Positions 1 to 7,231 of a stretch of 64,000 nt of DNA are shown in pieces. The notes under the pieces were generated by a model that was not told the DNA's origin, did no database searches, and worked only from the letters and a program-made list of their open reading frames with translations. Source of the stretch: Rhodospirillales bacterium (GTDB lineage: Bacteria > Pseudomonadota > Alphaproteobacteria > Micavibrionales > Micavibrionaceae). Where the stretch lies: NCBI GenBank assembly GCA_023898785.1, contig CP060239.1, positions 1,488,001 to 1,552,000 of the forward strand, in the 5' to 3' direction. The position numbers were made by a program, and so were the translations under genes. How positions within the stretch are numbered: the first letter of the stretch is position 1; each line of letters opens with the position of its first letter.

Positions 1-74
1 TGCTCGCAATGCCAACCAAAATCTTAAAGAACAGTGTACGCTATAGATCTTGGCGAAATTTATAAAGAAAGTCC

Positions 75-104
75 TTGATTTTAACTGCTGGCTGGGCTTA
101 TAGT
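75..104 (+). promoter_or_regulatory. Sigma-70-like promoter of the rpsF operon
   Basis: TTGATT at 75-80 is followed 17 bases later by TTATAG at 98-103 (or TATAGT one base on). Both hexamers are close to the housekeeping consensus and lie about 120 bases before the rpsF start, the right place for the ribosomal-protein operon promoter. The predicted transcription start is near 110. This is read from sequence only. Confidence 0.55.
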
Positions 105-124
105 CCGCCTCAATTCATAACCTC

Positions 125-156
125 GCTGGTTTAAGAAGGTTTAAGCCAGCTTTTTT
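125..156 (+). terminator. Terminator-like hairpin in the rpsF leader
   Basis: GCTGGTTTAA (125-134) pairs with TTAAGCCAGC (141-150), with one G-U pair and a six-base loop, and six T residues follow directly. It has the form of an intrinsic terminator and lies just after the predicted transcription start. It could be an attenuator of the S6/S18/L9 operon or the end of a short upstream transcript. A second small hairpin (CCGAA/TTCGG, 170-182) lies between it and the ribosome-binding site. Confidence 0.55.
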
Positions 157-224
157 AGTGCGTTCCATGCCGAATTGTTCGGTCTTTTTGGGGGGGCACG
201 TAAAGTAACCGAGAGGAGGGCAAT

Positions 225-590
225 ATGCCAACTTACGAAACCGTGTTTATGACACGGCAAGATCTTACCGAAGGTCAGGTCAAAGACCTCACCGACAAAT
301 ACGCCAAAGTCATCACCGACCAAGGCGGTAAAATCCTGAAAACTGAGCAATGGGGCCTGCGCACGCTGGCTTACAAAATCAATAAAGCCCGCAAGGCGAA
401 TTACACGCTGGTGGAATTTGAAGCGCCAGGCGCGGCTGTTATTGAGCTTGAGCGCCTGATGCGTATTGACGAAGACGTTATGCGCTGCCTGTCCTTGCGT
501 TTGGATGCTCCAACCGAAGGCCCGTCTGTCATGATGGAAAAAAACCGCGATCGCGATGATGACACAACTATGAAGAAGGAGGCTGCATAA
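225..590 (+). CDS. rpsF: 30S ribosomal protein S6
   Basis: The 121-residue protein starts with the typical S6 strand MPTYETVFMTR and carries the conserved segment WGLRTLAYKI near residues 45-54, with a charged tail after residue 100. S6 binds 16S rRNA with S18 on the small-subunit platform. The ATG is well placed behind a strong GAGGAGGG ribosome-binding site. The stop codon overlaps the rpsR start by one base (TAATG), so translation of S18 is likely coupled. It is the first gene of the rpsF-rpsR-rplI operon, preceded by a promoter and a terminator-like leader hairpin that may mediate feedback control. Length and sequence are ordinary for the family. Confidence 0.97.
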   Translation: MPTYETVFMTRQDLTEGQVKDLTDKYAKVITDQGGKILKTEQWGLRTLAYKINKARKANYTLVEFEAPGAAVIELERLMRIDEDVMRCLSLRLDAPTEGPSVMMEKNRDRDDDTTMKKEAA

Positions 591-874
591 TGTCCGCAGC
601 AGATGTACCGACTGTAAAACGTCCATTTTTCCGTCGTAAAAAAACGTGCCCTTTTACAGGCCCATACGCCCCGGCGATTGACTGGAAAGATACAAAAACA
701 CTGAGCCGTTATATTTCCGAGCGCGGGAAGATTATCCCAAGCCGCATTACGGCCGTGTCGCAAAAGAAACAGCGTGAACTGGCCAAAGCCATCAAGCGCG
801 CCCGCTTCATGGGTCTTTTGCCTTATGTACAAACTGAGACCGAGCAACGCCAAGCGCGCCCGCCTCGCTCTTAA
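590..874 (+). CDS. rpsR: 30S ribosomal protein S18
   Basis: The 94-residue basic protein contains the S18 core: the RRKKTCPF segment near residue 15, then DTKTLSRYISERGKI, and AIKRARFMGLLPY near the C-terminus. S18 pairs with S6 on the 30S platform. Its ATG overlaps the rpsF stop by one base, with AGAAGGAGG in the end of rpsF as ribosome-binding site. rplI follows after 20 bases, the usual bacterial order. Nothing unusual is seen in the protein. Confidence 0.97.
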   Translation: MSAADVPTVKRPFFRRKKTCPFTGPYAPAIDWKDTKTLSRYISERGKIIPSRITAVSQKKQRELAKAIKRARFMGLLPYVQTETEQRQARPPRS

Positions 875-894
875 GGTTTAAGGAGATATAAGAT

Positions 895-1668
895 ATGTCT
901 ACACAGGTTATTTTGTTAGAGCGCGTGGAAAAGCTGGGCAATATGGGCGATGTTGTGTCCGTGAAGCCAGGCTATGCACGTAACTACTTGTTGCCGCAGA
1001 AAAAAGCTCTGCGCGCCAGCAAGGACAATGTTGCTTACTTTGAAGCACAGAAAAAACATCTGCAGGCGGAAAGCGACAAGCAGAAAAAAGAAGCTGAAAA
1101 ACGCGCCAAGAAGCTTGCCGGCACAAAAGTTGCTCTCATTCGTCAGGCTTCTGAAAGTGGCCAACTTTATGGTTCAGTTGCCTCTCGCGATATTGCGGCA
1201 GCCCTTACCGAAGCCACGGGCGAGAGTATTGATCGCTCTATGGTCAAGCTTAATCAAAACTATAAACTGATCGGCCTGTTCCCGATTGACGTAACACTTC
1301 ACCCTGAAGTGACGGCCGAAATCACGATCAACATTGCCCGCTCACCGGAAGAGGCTGAAATCCAGGCCAAGACTGGCAAAGCTCTGGTTGCTGAAGGTCA
1401 TGGCGATGAGCCATCTGAGGATGAGCGCGCTGCAGCGGCGGATGAAGTTTTGGAAGATGCTTTGGAAGAAGGCGCTTTGGAAGCTGAAAAAGAGCGTCAG
1501 GCAGAAGCCGAAGAAAAAGCTGCGGAAGATGCTGCGAAGGCTGAGGAGCGTGCTACGAAAAAGGCCGAGAAAGATGCTGCGAAAGCCGCTGCTGCCGAAG
1601 CTGAAGAAGCAGCAGCTGAGGCTGAATCTGGTGAAGACACCCCGGCAGAAGAAGAGAGCGAAGCTTAA
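895..1668 (+). CDS. rplI: 50S ribosomal protein L9 with long charged C-terminal tail
   Basis: Residues 1-150 are a complete L9: N-terminal domain with VILLERVEKLGNMGDVVSVK and GYARNYLLPQ, the long connecting helix rich in Lys and Glu, and a C-terminal rRNA-binding domain ending near ITINIARSPEEAE. L9 bridges the L1 region and contacts the neighbouring ribosome. The protein then continues for about 105 residues composed almost only of Ala, Glu, Lys and Asp, making 257 residues against the usual 148-190. The tail is probably helical or disordered and surface-exposed; its role is unknown. An AAGGAGATATA ribosome-binding site precedes the ATG. An intrinsic terminator lies 22 bases after the stop and closes the operon. 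Confidence 0.96.
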   Translation: MSTQVILLERVEKLGNMGDVVSVKPGYARNYLLPQKKALRASKDNVAYFEAQKKHLQAESDKQKKEAEKRAKKLAGTKVALIRQASESGQLYGSVASRDIAAALTEATGESIDRSMVKLNQNYKLIGLFPIDVTLHPEVTAEITINIARSPEEAEIQAKTGKALVAEGHGDEPSEDERAAAADEVLEDALEEGALEAEKERQAEAEEKAAEDAAKAEERATKKAEKDAAKAAAAEAEEAAAEAESGEDTPAEEESEA

Positions 1669-1690
1669 GCTTCTTCACTTGGAATTTTAA

Positions 1691-1718
1691 AAAGGTCCGC
1701 CACGCGCGGGCCTTTTTG
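1691..1718 (+). terminator. Intrinsic terminator of rpsF-rpsR-rplI
   Basis: A ten-base-pair stem (1691-1700 with 1706-1715, one G-U pair) with a five-base loop is followed by a T run. It lies 22 bases after the rplI stop and is a convincing rho-independent terminator. Confidence 0.85.
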
Positions 1719-1800
1719 TTTGGATTTTATTTCAATGTAAAACACACAAAGTTCGCAGGGTTTTGAGAGTATATGTGACTTCAAAATCCGTCCCAATACC

Positions 1801-1890
1801 GTCCAGCGCTGGAACTCCGCATTTAATGTGCGGTCCCTTGCAGTTCGGGGCCCTTCACATGGCCCCCGTTTTTAAAACGGGGTTTCTTCA
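1801..1890 (+). other. Structured untranslated region before dnaB
   Basis: The 331 bases between rplI and the preferred dnaB start hold no credible gene. After the terminator, four short hairpins follow each other: CCAGC/GCTGG at 1803-1812, CCGCA/TGCGG at 1817-1833, GGGGCC/GGCCCC at 1847-1866, and CCCCGTTTT/AAAACGGGG at 1864-1882. The last two share the C run at 1863-1867 and so exclude each other, as in a switchable leader or a small structured RNA. No known RNA family could be assigned by eye. A 6S-like RNA was considered but not supported. Confidence 0.35.
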
Positions 1891-1999
1891 AACTGTATGA
1901 CTTGGCGAAGTTTGGGTTGAATGCAATCCATCCCCGTTATTCACAGACATGTTTACAGCTTTTCTGGTATGGATGCGGGTGCTCGGTTATGGTGGGGAC

Positions 2000-3496
2000 A
2001 TGGTACACGATCTTGCATTTCAGGCGCTCGAAGGCGTCTCTCACGTTTCTGGAGACGCCACGCCGAATTACCGCATTTTGCCGCATAACCTTGATGCCGA
2101 GCAGGGTTTGCTGGGCGCGCTTTTGGTGGATAACCGCGCCGTGGAGAAAATGGGCGACTTCCTTAAGCCTGCGCATTTCTTTATGCCCGCGCATCAACGG
2201 ATTTTTGAAACGATTTTGACGCTCATTGAGCGGGGGCAAAATGCTTCGCCGGTGACGCTGAAAAATTATTTCGAAAATGACGAGGATCTCAGGGAAGTCG
2301 GTGGGGCTGTCTATCTGGCAGATTTGGCGGGCAATGTAGTAAGCATCATTAACACGGGCGATTATGCCCGCACAATTTACGAGCTACATTTGCGCCGCCA
2401 GCTTATTACGCTGGGTGAAGATGTGGTCAATGAAGCTTATGAACATTCGCTGGATTCGGATGCAATGACCACGGTTGAGCGCGCAGAGTCACGGCTGTTT
2501 GCGCTGGCCGAGACGGGCGATGTCAAAGGCGGATTCATTACATTGCGCGATTCGGTTTTGACTGCGATTGAGCATGCCGAAAAAGCGTTTCAGTCTGACG
2601 GGCATGTAACGGGGATTACGTCCGGTTTGCTTGATGTTGATAAGAAGCTGGGCGGGTTTCAAAATTCCGATCTGCTCATTTTAGCCGGGCGGCCTTCGAT
2701 GGGGAAAACCGCGCTGGCGGTGAACTGGGCGTTTAATGCGGCCAAGGCCTATGCGGAAAGCGGCGGAAAGCAAGGCGGGCGCGTGGCGTTTTTCTCTTTG
2801 GAGATGGCGGCGGAACAGCTTGCCGGGCGGATTTTGTCGGAGCAATCGGGCATTTCCGGTGATGCGATTCGCAAGGGCAATATCAAGCAGGAAGATTTCC
2901 GCGCCTTTGTTGAAGCTTCACAAAAGATGAGTCAGGTGCCGCTGTATATTGATGATACCCCTGCCCTGTCGATTGGCGCGGTGCGAACGCGTTCACGCAG
3001 GCTCAAGCGCCAGCACGGGCTGGATATGATCGTGGTGGATTATTTGCAACTTTTGCGCGGCACGGGTTCGCGCCAGTCTGAATCTAATAGGGTGCTGGAA
3101 ATTTCCGAGATTACGCGGGGGCTTAAGGCCATTGCCAAAGAGCTGGAAATTCCAGTGATTGCGCTGTCGCAGCTTTCACGGGCGGTGGAACAGCGTGAAG
3201 ATAAACGCCCGCAACTCTCGGATCTTCGGGAATCAGGATCAATTGAGCAAGATGCGGATGTGGTGATGTTTGTCTACCGCGAGGAATATTATCTATCGCG
3301 GGCGGAACCTGAGCCGGGTACGGAAAAACATATGAAGTGGCAGGAAAGCATGGAACGCGCGCATAATGTTGGCGAATGTATTGTGGCCAAGCAGCGCCAC
3401 GGCCCGATCGGCATTGTAAAGATGTTCTTTGATCCGAACCTGACGAAATTTTCGGATCTTGACCCCAATCATATCGGGGCGAGTTTCGGAGAGTAA
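2000..3496 (+). CDS. dnaB: Replicative DNA helicase DnaB
   Basis: This is the hexameric 5'-to-3' helicase that unwinds DNA at the fork and recruits primase. The N-terminal DnaB domain begins around NYRILPHNLDAEQGLLGALL, and the RecA-like ATPase domain carries Walker A (GRPSMGKTALA, about residues 230-240) and the Walker B region MIVVDYLQLL, followed by SQLSRAVEQREDKRP and LRESGSIEQDADVV. The ATG at 2000 (MVHDLAFQ) is preferred over the upstream ATG at 1949 because GGTGGGG lies just before it; the product is then 498 residues, normal for DnaB. alr follows after three bases, so the two are co-transcribed, a common alphaproteobacterial arrangement. Confidence 0.96.
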   Translation: MVHDLAFQALEGVSHVSGDATPNYRILPHNLDAEQGLLGALLVDNRAVEKMGDFLKPAHFFMPAHQRIFETILTLIERGQNASPVTLKNYFENDEDLREVGGAVYLADLAGNVVSIINTGDYARTIYELHLRRQLITLGEDVVNEAYEHSLDSDAMTTVERAESRLFALAETGDVKGGFITLRDSVLTAIEHAEKAFQSDGHVTGITSGLLDVDKKLGGFQNSDLLILAGRPSMGKTALAVNWAFNAAKAYAESGGKQGGRVAFFSLEMAAEQLAGRILSEQSGISGDAIRKGNIKQEDFRAFVEASQKMSQVPLYIDDTPALSIGAVRTRSRRLKRQHGLDMIVVDYLQLLRGTGSRQSESNRVLEISEITRGLKAIAKELEIPVIALSQLSRAVEQREDKRPQLSDLRESGSIEQDADVVMFVYREEYYLSRAEPEPGTEKHMKWQESMERAHNVGECIVAKQRHGPIGIVKMFFDPNLTKFSDLDPNHIGASFGE

Positions 3497-3499
3497 GCG

Positions 3500-4558
3500 A
3501 TGCGCGGGCGCCTCAGCATTGATCTTGGCGCATTGGCGCGTAATTATCGTACAATTCAAAACATGGTTGGTGAAAACTGCACGGCGGCAGCGGTGGTTAA
3601 GGCCGATGGTTATGGCTTAGGCGTCGCGGCGGTGGCCAAGGCTTTAAAGGGTGCGGGAGCACAGGATTTTTTCGTTGCCAATCTGGATGAGGCAGCGGCG
3701 CTGCGTGGCATACTTGGCGAAGGGCCAGTGATTTATACGCTTAATGGCTTTGATGCGCGGGGCGCTCATGTTTATCAATCTGAACAGATTATCCCGGTTT
3801 TGAATTCACTTGAAGATGTGCAGGATTTCGGTGCGCATGGGCAGGACCTCCCTGCTCCAGCGCTGCATATTGATACGGGGATGAATCGTTTGGGTATTCG
3901 CATGGATAGGCTGGATGCGTTACAGGGGCATGATTTCAGTCTTGTGATGAGCCATTTTGCCTGCGCGGATGAAAAAGACCATTCAATGAACGCGGCGCAG
4001 TTTGAAGTCTTTCAAGCCGCTGCAAAACATTTTCCCCGAACGAAGAAATCGCTCGCCAATTCCTCCGGGGCTTTTCGCTCCAATGCGTATCACTTCGATA
4101 TGGTTCGCCCTGGTATGTGTTTGTATGGTCTGAACCCCAAGCCGGAAACGGAAAATCCGATGGAGGCAGTGGTCAGCCTGTCGGTTCCCATTTTGCAAAT
4201 CCGTGACACGGCGCCAGGCGAGACCTGCGGATATAACGCTACGTATCGTTTTAAAAATAAAACAAGGCTGGCCGTGGTCGCGCTTGGCTATGCGGACGGG
4301 TTTTTGCGTAGTCTCTCGAATGGCGGGGTGTTGTATTGGCAAGGCATTCCTTGCCCTGTGCGCGGACGCGTTTCTATGGATCTGACCATTGTCGATTTGA
4401 GCGCTGTGGCGGAAAGGGCTTTGCCGACACCGGGTGGTATGATGGAGGTGATTGGGATGCATCAAAGCGCGGATGACCTGGCCCGCGATGCCGGGACAAT
4501 CGGTTATGAAATTCTCACCAGCCTGGGGGCGCGGCATTTGCGCCGCTATATTGATTAA
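3500..4558 (+). CDS. alr: Alanine racemase (PLP-dependent)
   Basis: It interconverts L- and D-alanine for peptidoglycan precursors. The PLP lysine is K34 in VVKADGYGLG; the barrel contains HIDTGMNRLG and the C-terminal beta domain contains GYNATYRF, ALGYADGF and GRVSMDLTIVDL. At 352 residues it is a full-length racemase. It starts three bases after dnaB and is probably translated from the same message. The next gene on the opposite strand encodes a D-Ala-D-Ala dipeptidase, so D-alanine metabolism genes face each other here, possibly by chance. Confidence 0.94.
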   Translation: MRGRLSIDLGALARNYRTIQNMVGENCTAAAVVKADGYGLGVAAVAKALKGAGAQDFFVANLDEAAALRGILGEGPVIYTLNGFDARGAHVYQSEQIIPVLNSLEDVQDFGAHGQDLPAPALHIDTGMNRLGIRMDRLDALQGHDFSLVMSHFACADEKDHSMNAAQFEVFQAAAKHFPRTKKSLANSSGAFRSNAYHFDMVRPGMCLYGLNPKPETENPMEAVVSLSVPILQIRDTAPGETCGYNATYRFKNKTRLAVVALGYADGFLRSLSNGGVLYWQGIPCPVRGRVSMDLTIVDLSAVAERALPTPGGMMEVIGMHQSADDLARDAGTIGYEILTSLGARHLRRYID

Positions 4559-4617
4559 CCGATCATCACCCAATTCTCAACTTCTTTTAAATGATTGAAA
4601 TAAAAAGAAAAAAGAAA

Positions 4618-4636
4618 CCCCGGCTTTAAGCCGGGG
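4618..4636 (-). terminator. Intrinsic terminator downstream of the dipeptidase gene
   Basis: A perfect palindrome (CCCCGGCTT with its complement) is followed on the minus strand by a long T-rich run. It lies about 40 bases after the stop of the minus-strand dipeptidase gene and fits a rho-independent terminator for that gene. On the plus strand the T run is missing, so it would act poorly for alr. Confidence 0.75.
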
Positions 4637-4664
4637 CCCATAGGGTTTAATTATGTATCGTATT

Positions 4665-4692
4665 GGACCCCGCATCAAGTGCGGGGTTTCAC
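4665..4692. repeat. Palindromic repeat at the dipeptidase 3' end
   Basis: ACCCCGC, seven bases, GCGGGGT forms a strong hairpin that covers the last codons and the stop of the dipeptidase gene. This GC-rich palindrome resembles small dispersed repeats of alphaproteobacteria. If it is an insertion, it supplied the final residues KPRT of the protein. Confidence 0.5.
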
Positions 4693-5397
4693 AAGTTTTG
4701 TATTTCGCTGAAAAGAAGAAAGTTGGGAATAGCGTACCATGCGGATTTCTGGCGGTAAATCGGCGTCGCTTAGAGGGGCGTAGGTTTCGCTCACCTCTAA
4801 CGGCAGGCGAAAATCCCACCATTCTTGCGGCAGCGGCCAGAGCGGCGTTCCAGATTCTTGCGCGGCTTTGGCCATTGCAGTGTCAAGGATTTTACGGTTC
4901 GTGCGCGCCTCTTCGGTGAGATCTGTGTATGCGCGGTGGGCGGGATTGCTTTCCGGCGCGGGATCGGTGCTGAGATAATCAAAGGGCGTACCCATATCCA
5001 AAAGTCGGCCCTCCAGCGTTTCAAGCGAACAATCAATCGCCATCCCCCTCGGGTGTGCGCCTGCGCCGGGTGGAGAGAGCAGCCGCGGCTCTTCCAGCCA
5101 ATGCGGATTTTCTTTTACCGCGCGGGTTTCAAGCATGGCTGCCTGTGCGTCAACCGTACGCAATCCGTCATAGAGGATCAGGCAATACCCTTGATCGTTT
5201 AGGTCAGCTGCGGCTTTCGAAACAATATCGGCCAAATCCTGATGCAGCCATAAATGCGCGTCAGAGCGGTAAATCTGCTGGCCAAACAATAAATTATCAT
5301 CGCACGCATAGGCGACTTCCACGCGGTAAGGATGGGCGCTTTCCTGTGCACTCATATCAACCAGATCTGCCGGATTTATATTGTGCAGTGTTTTCAT
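4675..5397 (-). CDS. M15D D-alanyl-D-alanine dipeptidase (VanX/DdpX-like)
   Basis: The 240-residue protein has the M15D layout: LILYDGLRTVDAQ (VanX YDxYRP region, substrate-binding Arg), GAHPRGMAIDCSL with the first two zinc ligands His and Asp, and QEWWDFRLP near residue 195. The family hydrolyses D-Ala-D-Ala in cell-wall recycling. In VanX-type enzymes the last motif is EWWH, whose His is the third zinc ligand; here it reads EWWD (codon GAT), so zinc binding may use Asp or be weakened. No signal peptide is seen, so it would act in the cytoplasm like VanX. The last residues lie in a palindromic repeat. It is convergent with alr and has its own terminator. Confidence 0.85.
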   Translation of the reverse strand: MKTLHNINPADLVDMSAQESAHPYRVEVAYACDDNLLFGQQIYRSDAHLWLHQDLADIVSKAAADLNDQGYCLILYDGLRTVDAQAAMLETRAVKENPHWLEEPRLLSPPGAGAHPRGMAIDCSLETLEGRLLDMGTPFDYLSTDPAPESNPAHRAYTDLTEEARTNRKILDTAMAKAAQESGTPLWPLPQEWWDFRLPLEVSETYAPLSDADLPPEIRMVRYSQLSSFQRNTKLVKPRT

Positions 5398-5487
5398 GTG
5401 ATTGAAGTCTTAACCTCGTGCTTTCACGCTGGACCATTGCGGAGCAATGTTTTACTGTGCATTTTTGAACTATAACAGAAACTATTC

Positions 5488-6306
5488 ATGGAACCACAAT
5501 CGTCTATACAATCATCAGGTCTTTTTGATCCGTTATTGAATGTCTTTCAGGCGGTCGGTGCGTTTATTTTAAATTTTTTTCAGCGCGCCGGGGCCTTATC
5601 TATTTTTATTGGACGTGCAATTTACCACAGTTTTACACCACCATTTTTCCCCGCCCAACTTTGGCGACAATTGGTCGATATTGGTTATTACTCGCTGCCT
5701 GTAGTTGGTATGACCGCACTGTTTACCGGGATGGTGCTGGCGCTGCAAAGCTATACCGGCTTTACCCGCTTTAATGCCGAGGGTGCGATTGCCGGGGTGG
5801 TGGTGCTTTCGGTAACGCGCGAGCTGGCACCTGTTTTGGCAGGCCTGATGGTTGCGGGACGTGTGGGCGCGGCGATTGCTGCAGAAATTGGCACGATGCG
5901 CGTGACTGAGCAAATTGATGCGCTGTGCACGCTTTCGGTTAATCCGTTTAAATATCTGATTGCGCCGCGTTTGATTGCCGCGACGATTACTTTACCAATT
6001 TTGGTGCTGATTGGTGATATTATCGGAGTTTATGGTGGCTATGTTGTTTCAATTTATAATCTGGGTTTTAGCCCCGGTACTTATCTTACTCAAACTTGGG
6101 ATATTATTGAGACGATGGATGTAGTGTCCGGTTTGGTTAAGGCAGGTGCGTTTGGCTTTATCGTTGCGGTGATGGGCTGTTATAACGGATTTAATTCCGG
6201 GCGCGGGGCGCAAGGGGTGGGCGCGGCTACAACCAACGCGGTGGTATCATCCTCGATCCTGATTTTGATCTTTAACTATCTGTTGACACAGGTGTTTTTC
6301 TCATGA
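5488..6306 (+). CDS. mlaE: MlaE-family ABC transporter permease
   Basis: This is the inner-membrane permease of the MlaFEDB system, which moves phospholipids between the inner and outer membranes. The 272-residue protein has several hydrophobic helices and the family signatures VGMTALFTGMVLALQSY, TRELAPVLAGLMVAGRVGAA with its conserved acidic helix, and AEIGTMRVTEQIDAL. It overlaps the ATPase gene mlaF by four bases (ATGA), so the two are translationally coupled. The substrate-binding mlaD and periplasmic mlaC genes do not follow here and must be elsewhere. The start codon is the first ATG of the frame. Confidence 0.93.
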   Translation: MEPQSSIQSSGLFDPLLNVFQAVGAFILNFFQRAGALSIFIGRAIYHSFTPPFFPAQLWRQLVDIGYYSLPVVGMTALFTGMVLALQSYTGFTRFNAEGAIAGVVVLSVTRELAPVLAGLMVAGRVGAAIAAEIGTMRVTEQIDALCTLSVNPFKYLIAPRLIAATITLPILVLIGDIIGVYGGYVVSIYNLGFSPGTYLTQTWDIIETMDVVSGLVKAGAFGFIVAVMGCYNGFNSGRGAQGVGAATTNAVVSSSILILIFNYLLTQVFFS

Positions 6307-7076
6307 GCGATACACCGCCAAAAATTGGGCTAAAAAATGTCTGCAAGGCCTTTGGTTCTAACCGTGTACTTAACGGCGTAGACCTTGTCGTGCCGGAAGG
6401 CAAATCCATGGTGATTATCGGCGGATCGGGCACGGGTAAATCGGTGATGCTGAAATGTATTTTGGGATTGATGACCCCGGATAGCGGCTCCATTGAAATT
6501 GACGGACAGGAAACTGTCGGCTTGTCGCCCAAAGACCGCGACACGCTGATGCGCAAGTTTGGTATGCTGTTTCAAGGCGCGGCATTATTTGATTCCTTAA
6601 AAATTTGGGAGAATGTCGCCTTTGGCCTGATTCAGGGGCGCGGGATGGACCGGGTGCAAGCCCGTGAGATTGCCGTGCAGAAGATTGAGGCTGTCGGTTT
6701 GCGCCCGGATGTGTCTGACCTGTTTCCGGCGGAGCTATCGGGCGGCATGCAAAAGCGCGTGGGCCTGGCGCGCGCCGTAGCGGCAAGCCCAGAAATTATT
6801 TTCTTTGATGAACCGACAACCGGTCTGGACCCGATTATGGCTGACGTCATTAACCAGCTTATCGTTGAACAGGTTGACGATATTGGCGCAACGGCGCTGT
6901 CCATTACCCATGATATGGGCTCTGTGCGCACGATTGCTGATTATGTAGCGATGATCCATGAAGGCAAAATTGTCTGGACCGGGCCGGTTGAAGACCTCGA
7001 TGATTCGGGCAATGCTTATGTTGATCAGTTTATTCATGGCAAAGCTGACGGGCCGATTACGCGCAGCGTGGCCTGA
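6303..7076 (+). CDS. mlaF: MlaF-family ABC transporter ATP-binding protein
   Basis: This is the cytoplasmic ATPase partner of MlaE. It has Walker A GGSGTGKS at residues 40-47, the Q-loop MLFQG near 82, the signature LSGGMQKRVGLARA, Walker B IIFFDEPTTGLDP and the H-loop ITHD. At 257 residues it is a standard single-domain ATPase. The start overlaps the mlaE stop by four bases. The operon appears to end here, since an inverted-repeat element follows. Confidence 0.94.
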   Translation: MSDTPPKIGLKNVCKAFGSNRVLNGVDLVVPEGKSMVIIGGSGTGKSVMLKCILGLMTPDSGSIEIDGQETVGLSPKDRDTLMRKFGMLFQGAALFDSLKIWENVAFGLIQGRGMDRVQAREIAVQKIEAVGLRPDVSDLFPAELSGGMQKRVGLARAVAASPEIIFFDEPTTGLDPIMADVINQLIVEQVDDIGATALSITHDMGSVRTIADYVAMIHEGKIVWTGPVEDLDDSGNAYVDQFIHGKADGPITRSVA

Positions 7077-7081
7077 TTTTT

Positions 7082-7222
7082 AACCACAGATGAACACAGA
7101 TTCAAACTTTTAAGGTTAGGTTGACCCAGCATACTTGAAAAAATAAATAAAAATTTTGGTGCGCTGGATGGTGTTGGTGTTTAAAAAGACATATCTGTGT
7201 CCATCCGTGTTTATCTGTGGTT
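7082..7222. repeat. Inverted-repeat element upstream of the PBP1A gene
   Basis: AACCACAGATGAACACAGAT at 7082-7101 recurs inverted at the right end (about 7193-7222), matching 18 of 20 positions, with about 90 AT-rich non-coding bases between. The motif resembles a dispersed repeat seen in many bacterial genomes. The right arm reaches to within ten bases of the preferred PBP1A start, so this element supplies that gene's promoter region. It looks like a MITE-sized unit; no terminal duplication was resolved. Confidence 0.7.
7121..7149 (+). promoter_or_regulatory. Possible promoter of the PBP1A gene inside the inverted-repeat element
   Basis: TTGACC (7121-7126) and TAAATA (7144-7149) are separated by 17 bases and lie about 80 bases before the PBP1A start, between the arms of the inverted repeat. 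The -35 box is good and the -10 box is weak. Confidence 0.35.
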
Positions 7223-7231
7223 TTTAAAAAT

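Noticed and set aside
1669..1999. A 6S RNA or other known small RNA before dnaB
   Set aside because: Hairpins exist, but no long central bulge or closing stem could be drawn, and the neighbours are not those usual for ssrS.
1949..1999. The longer DnaB start at 1949
   Set aside because: The extra 17 residues are not DnaB-like and a ribosome-binding site supports ATG 2000.
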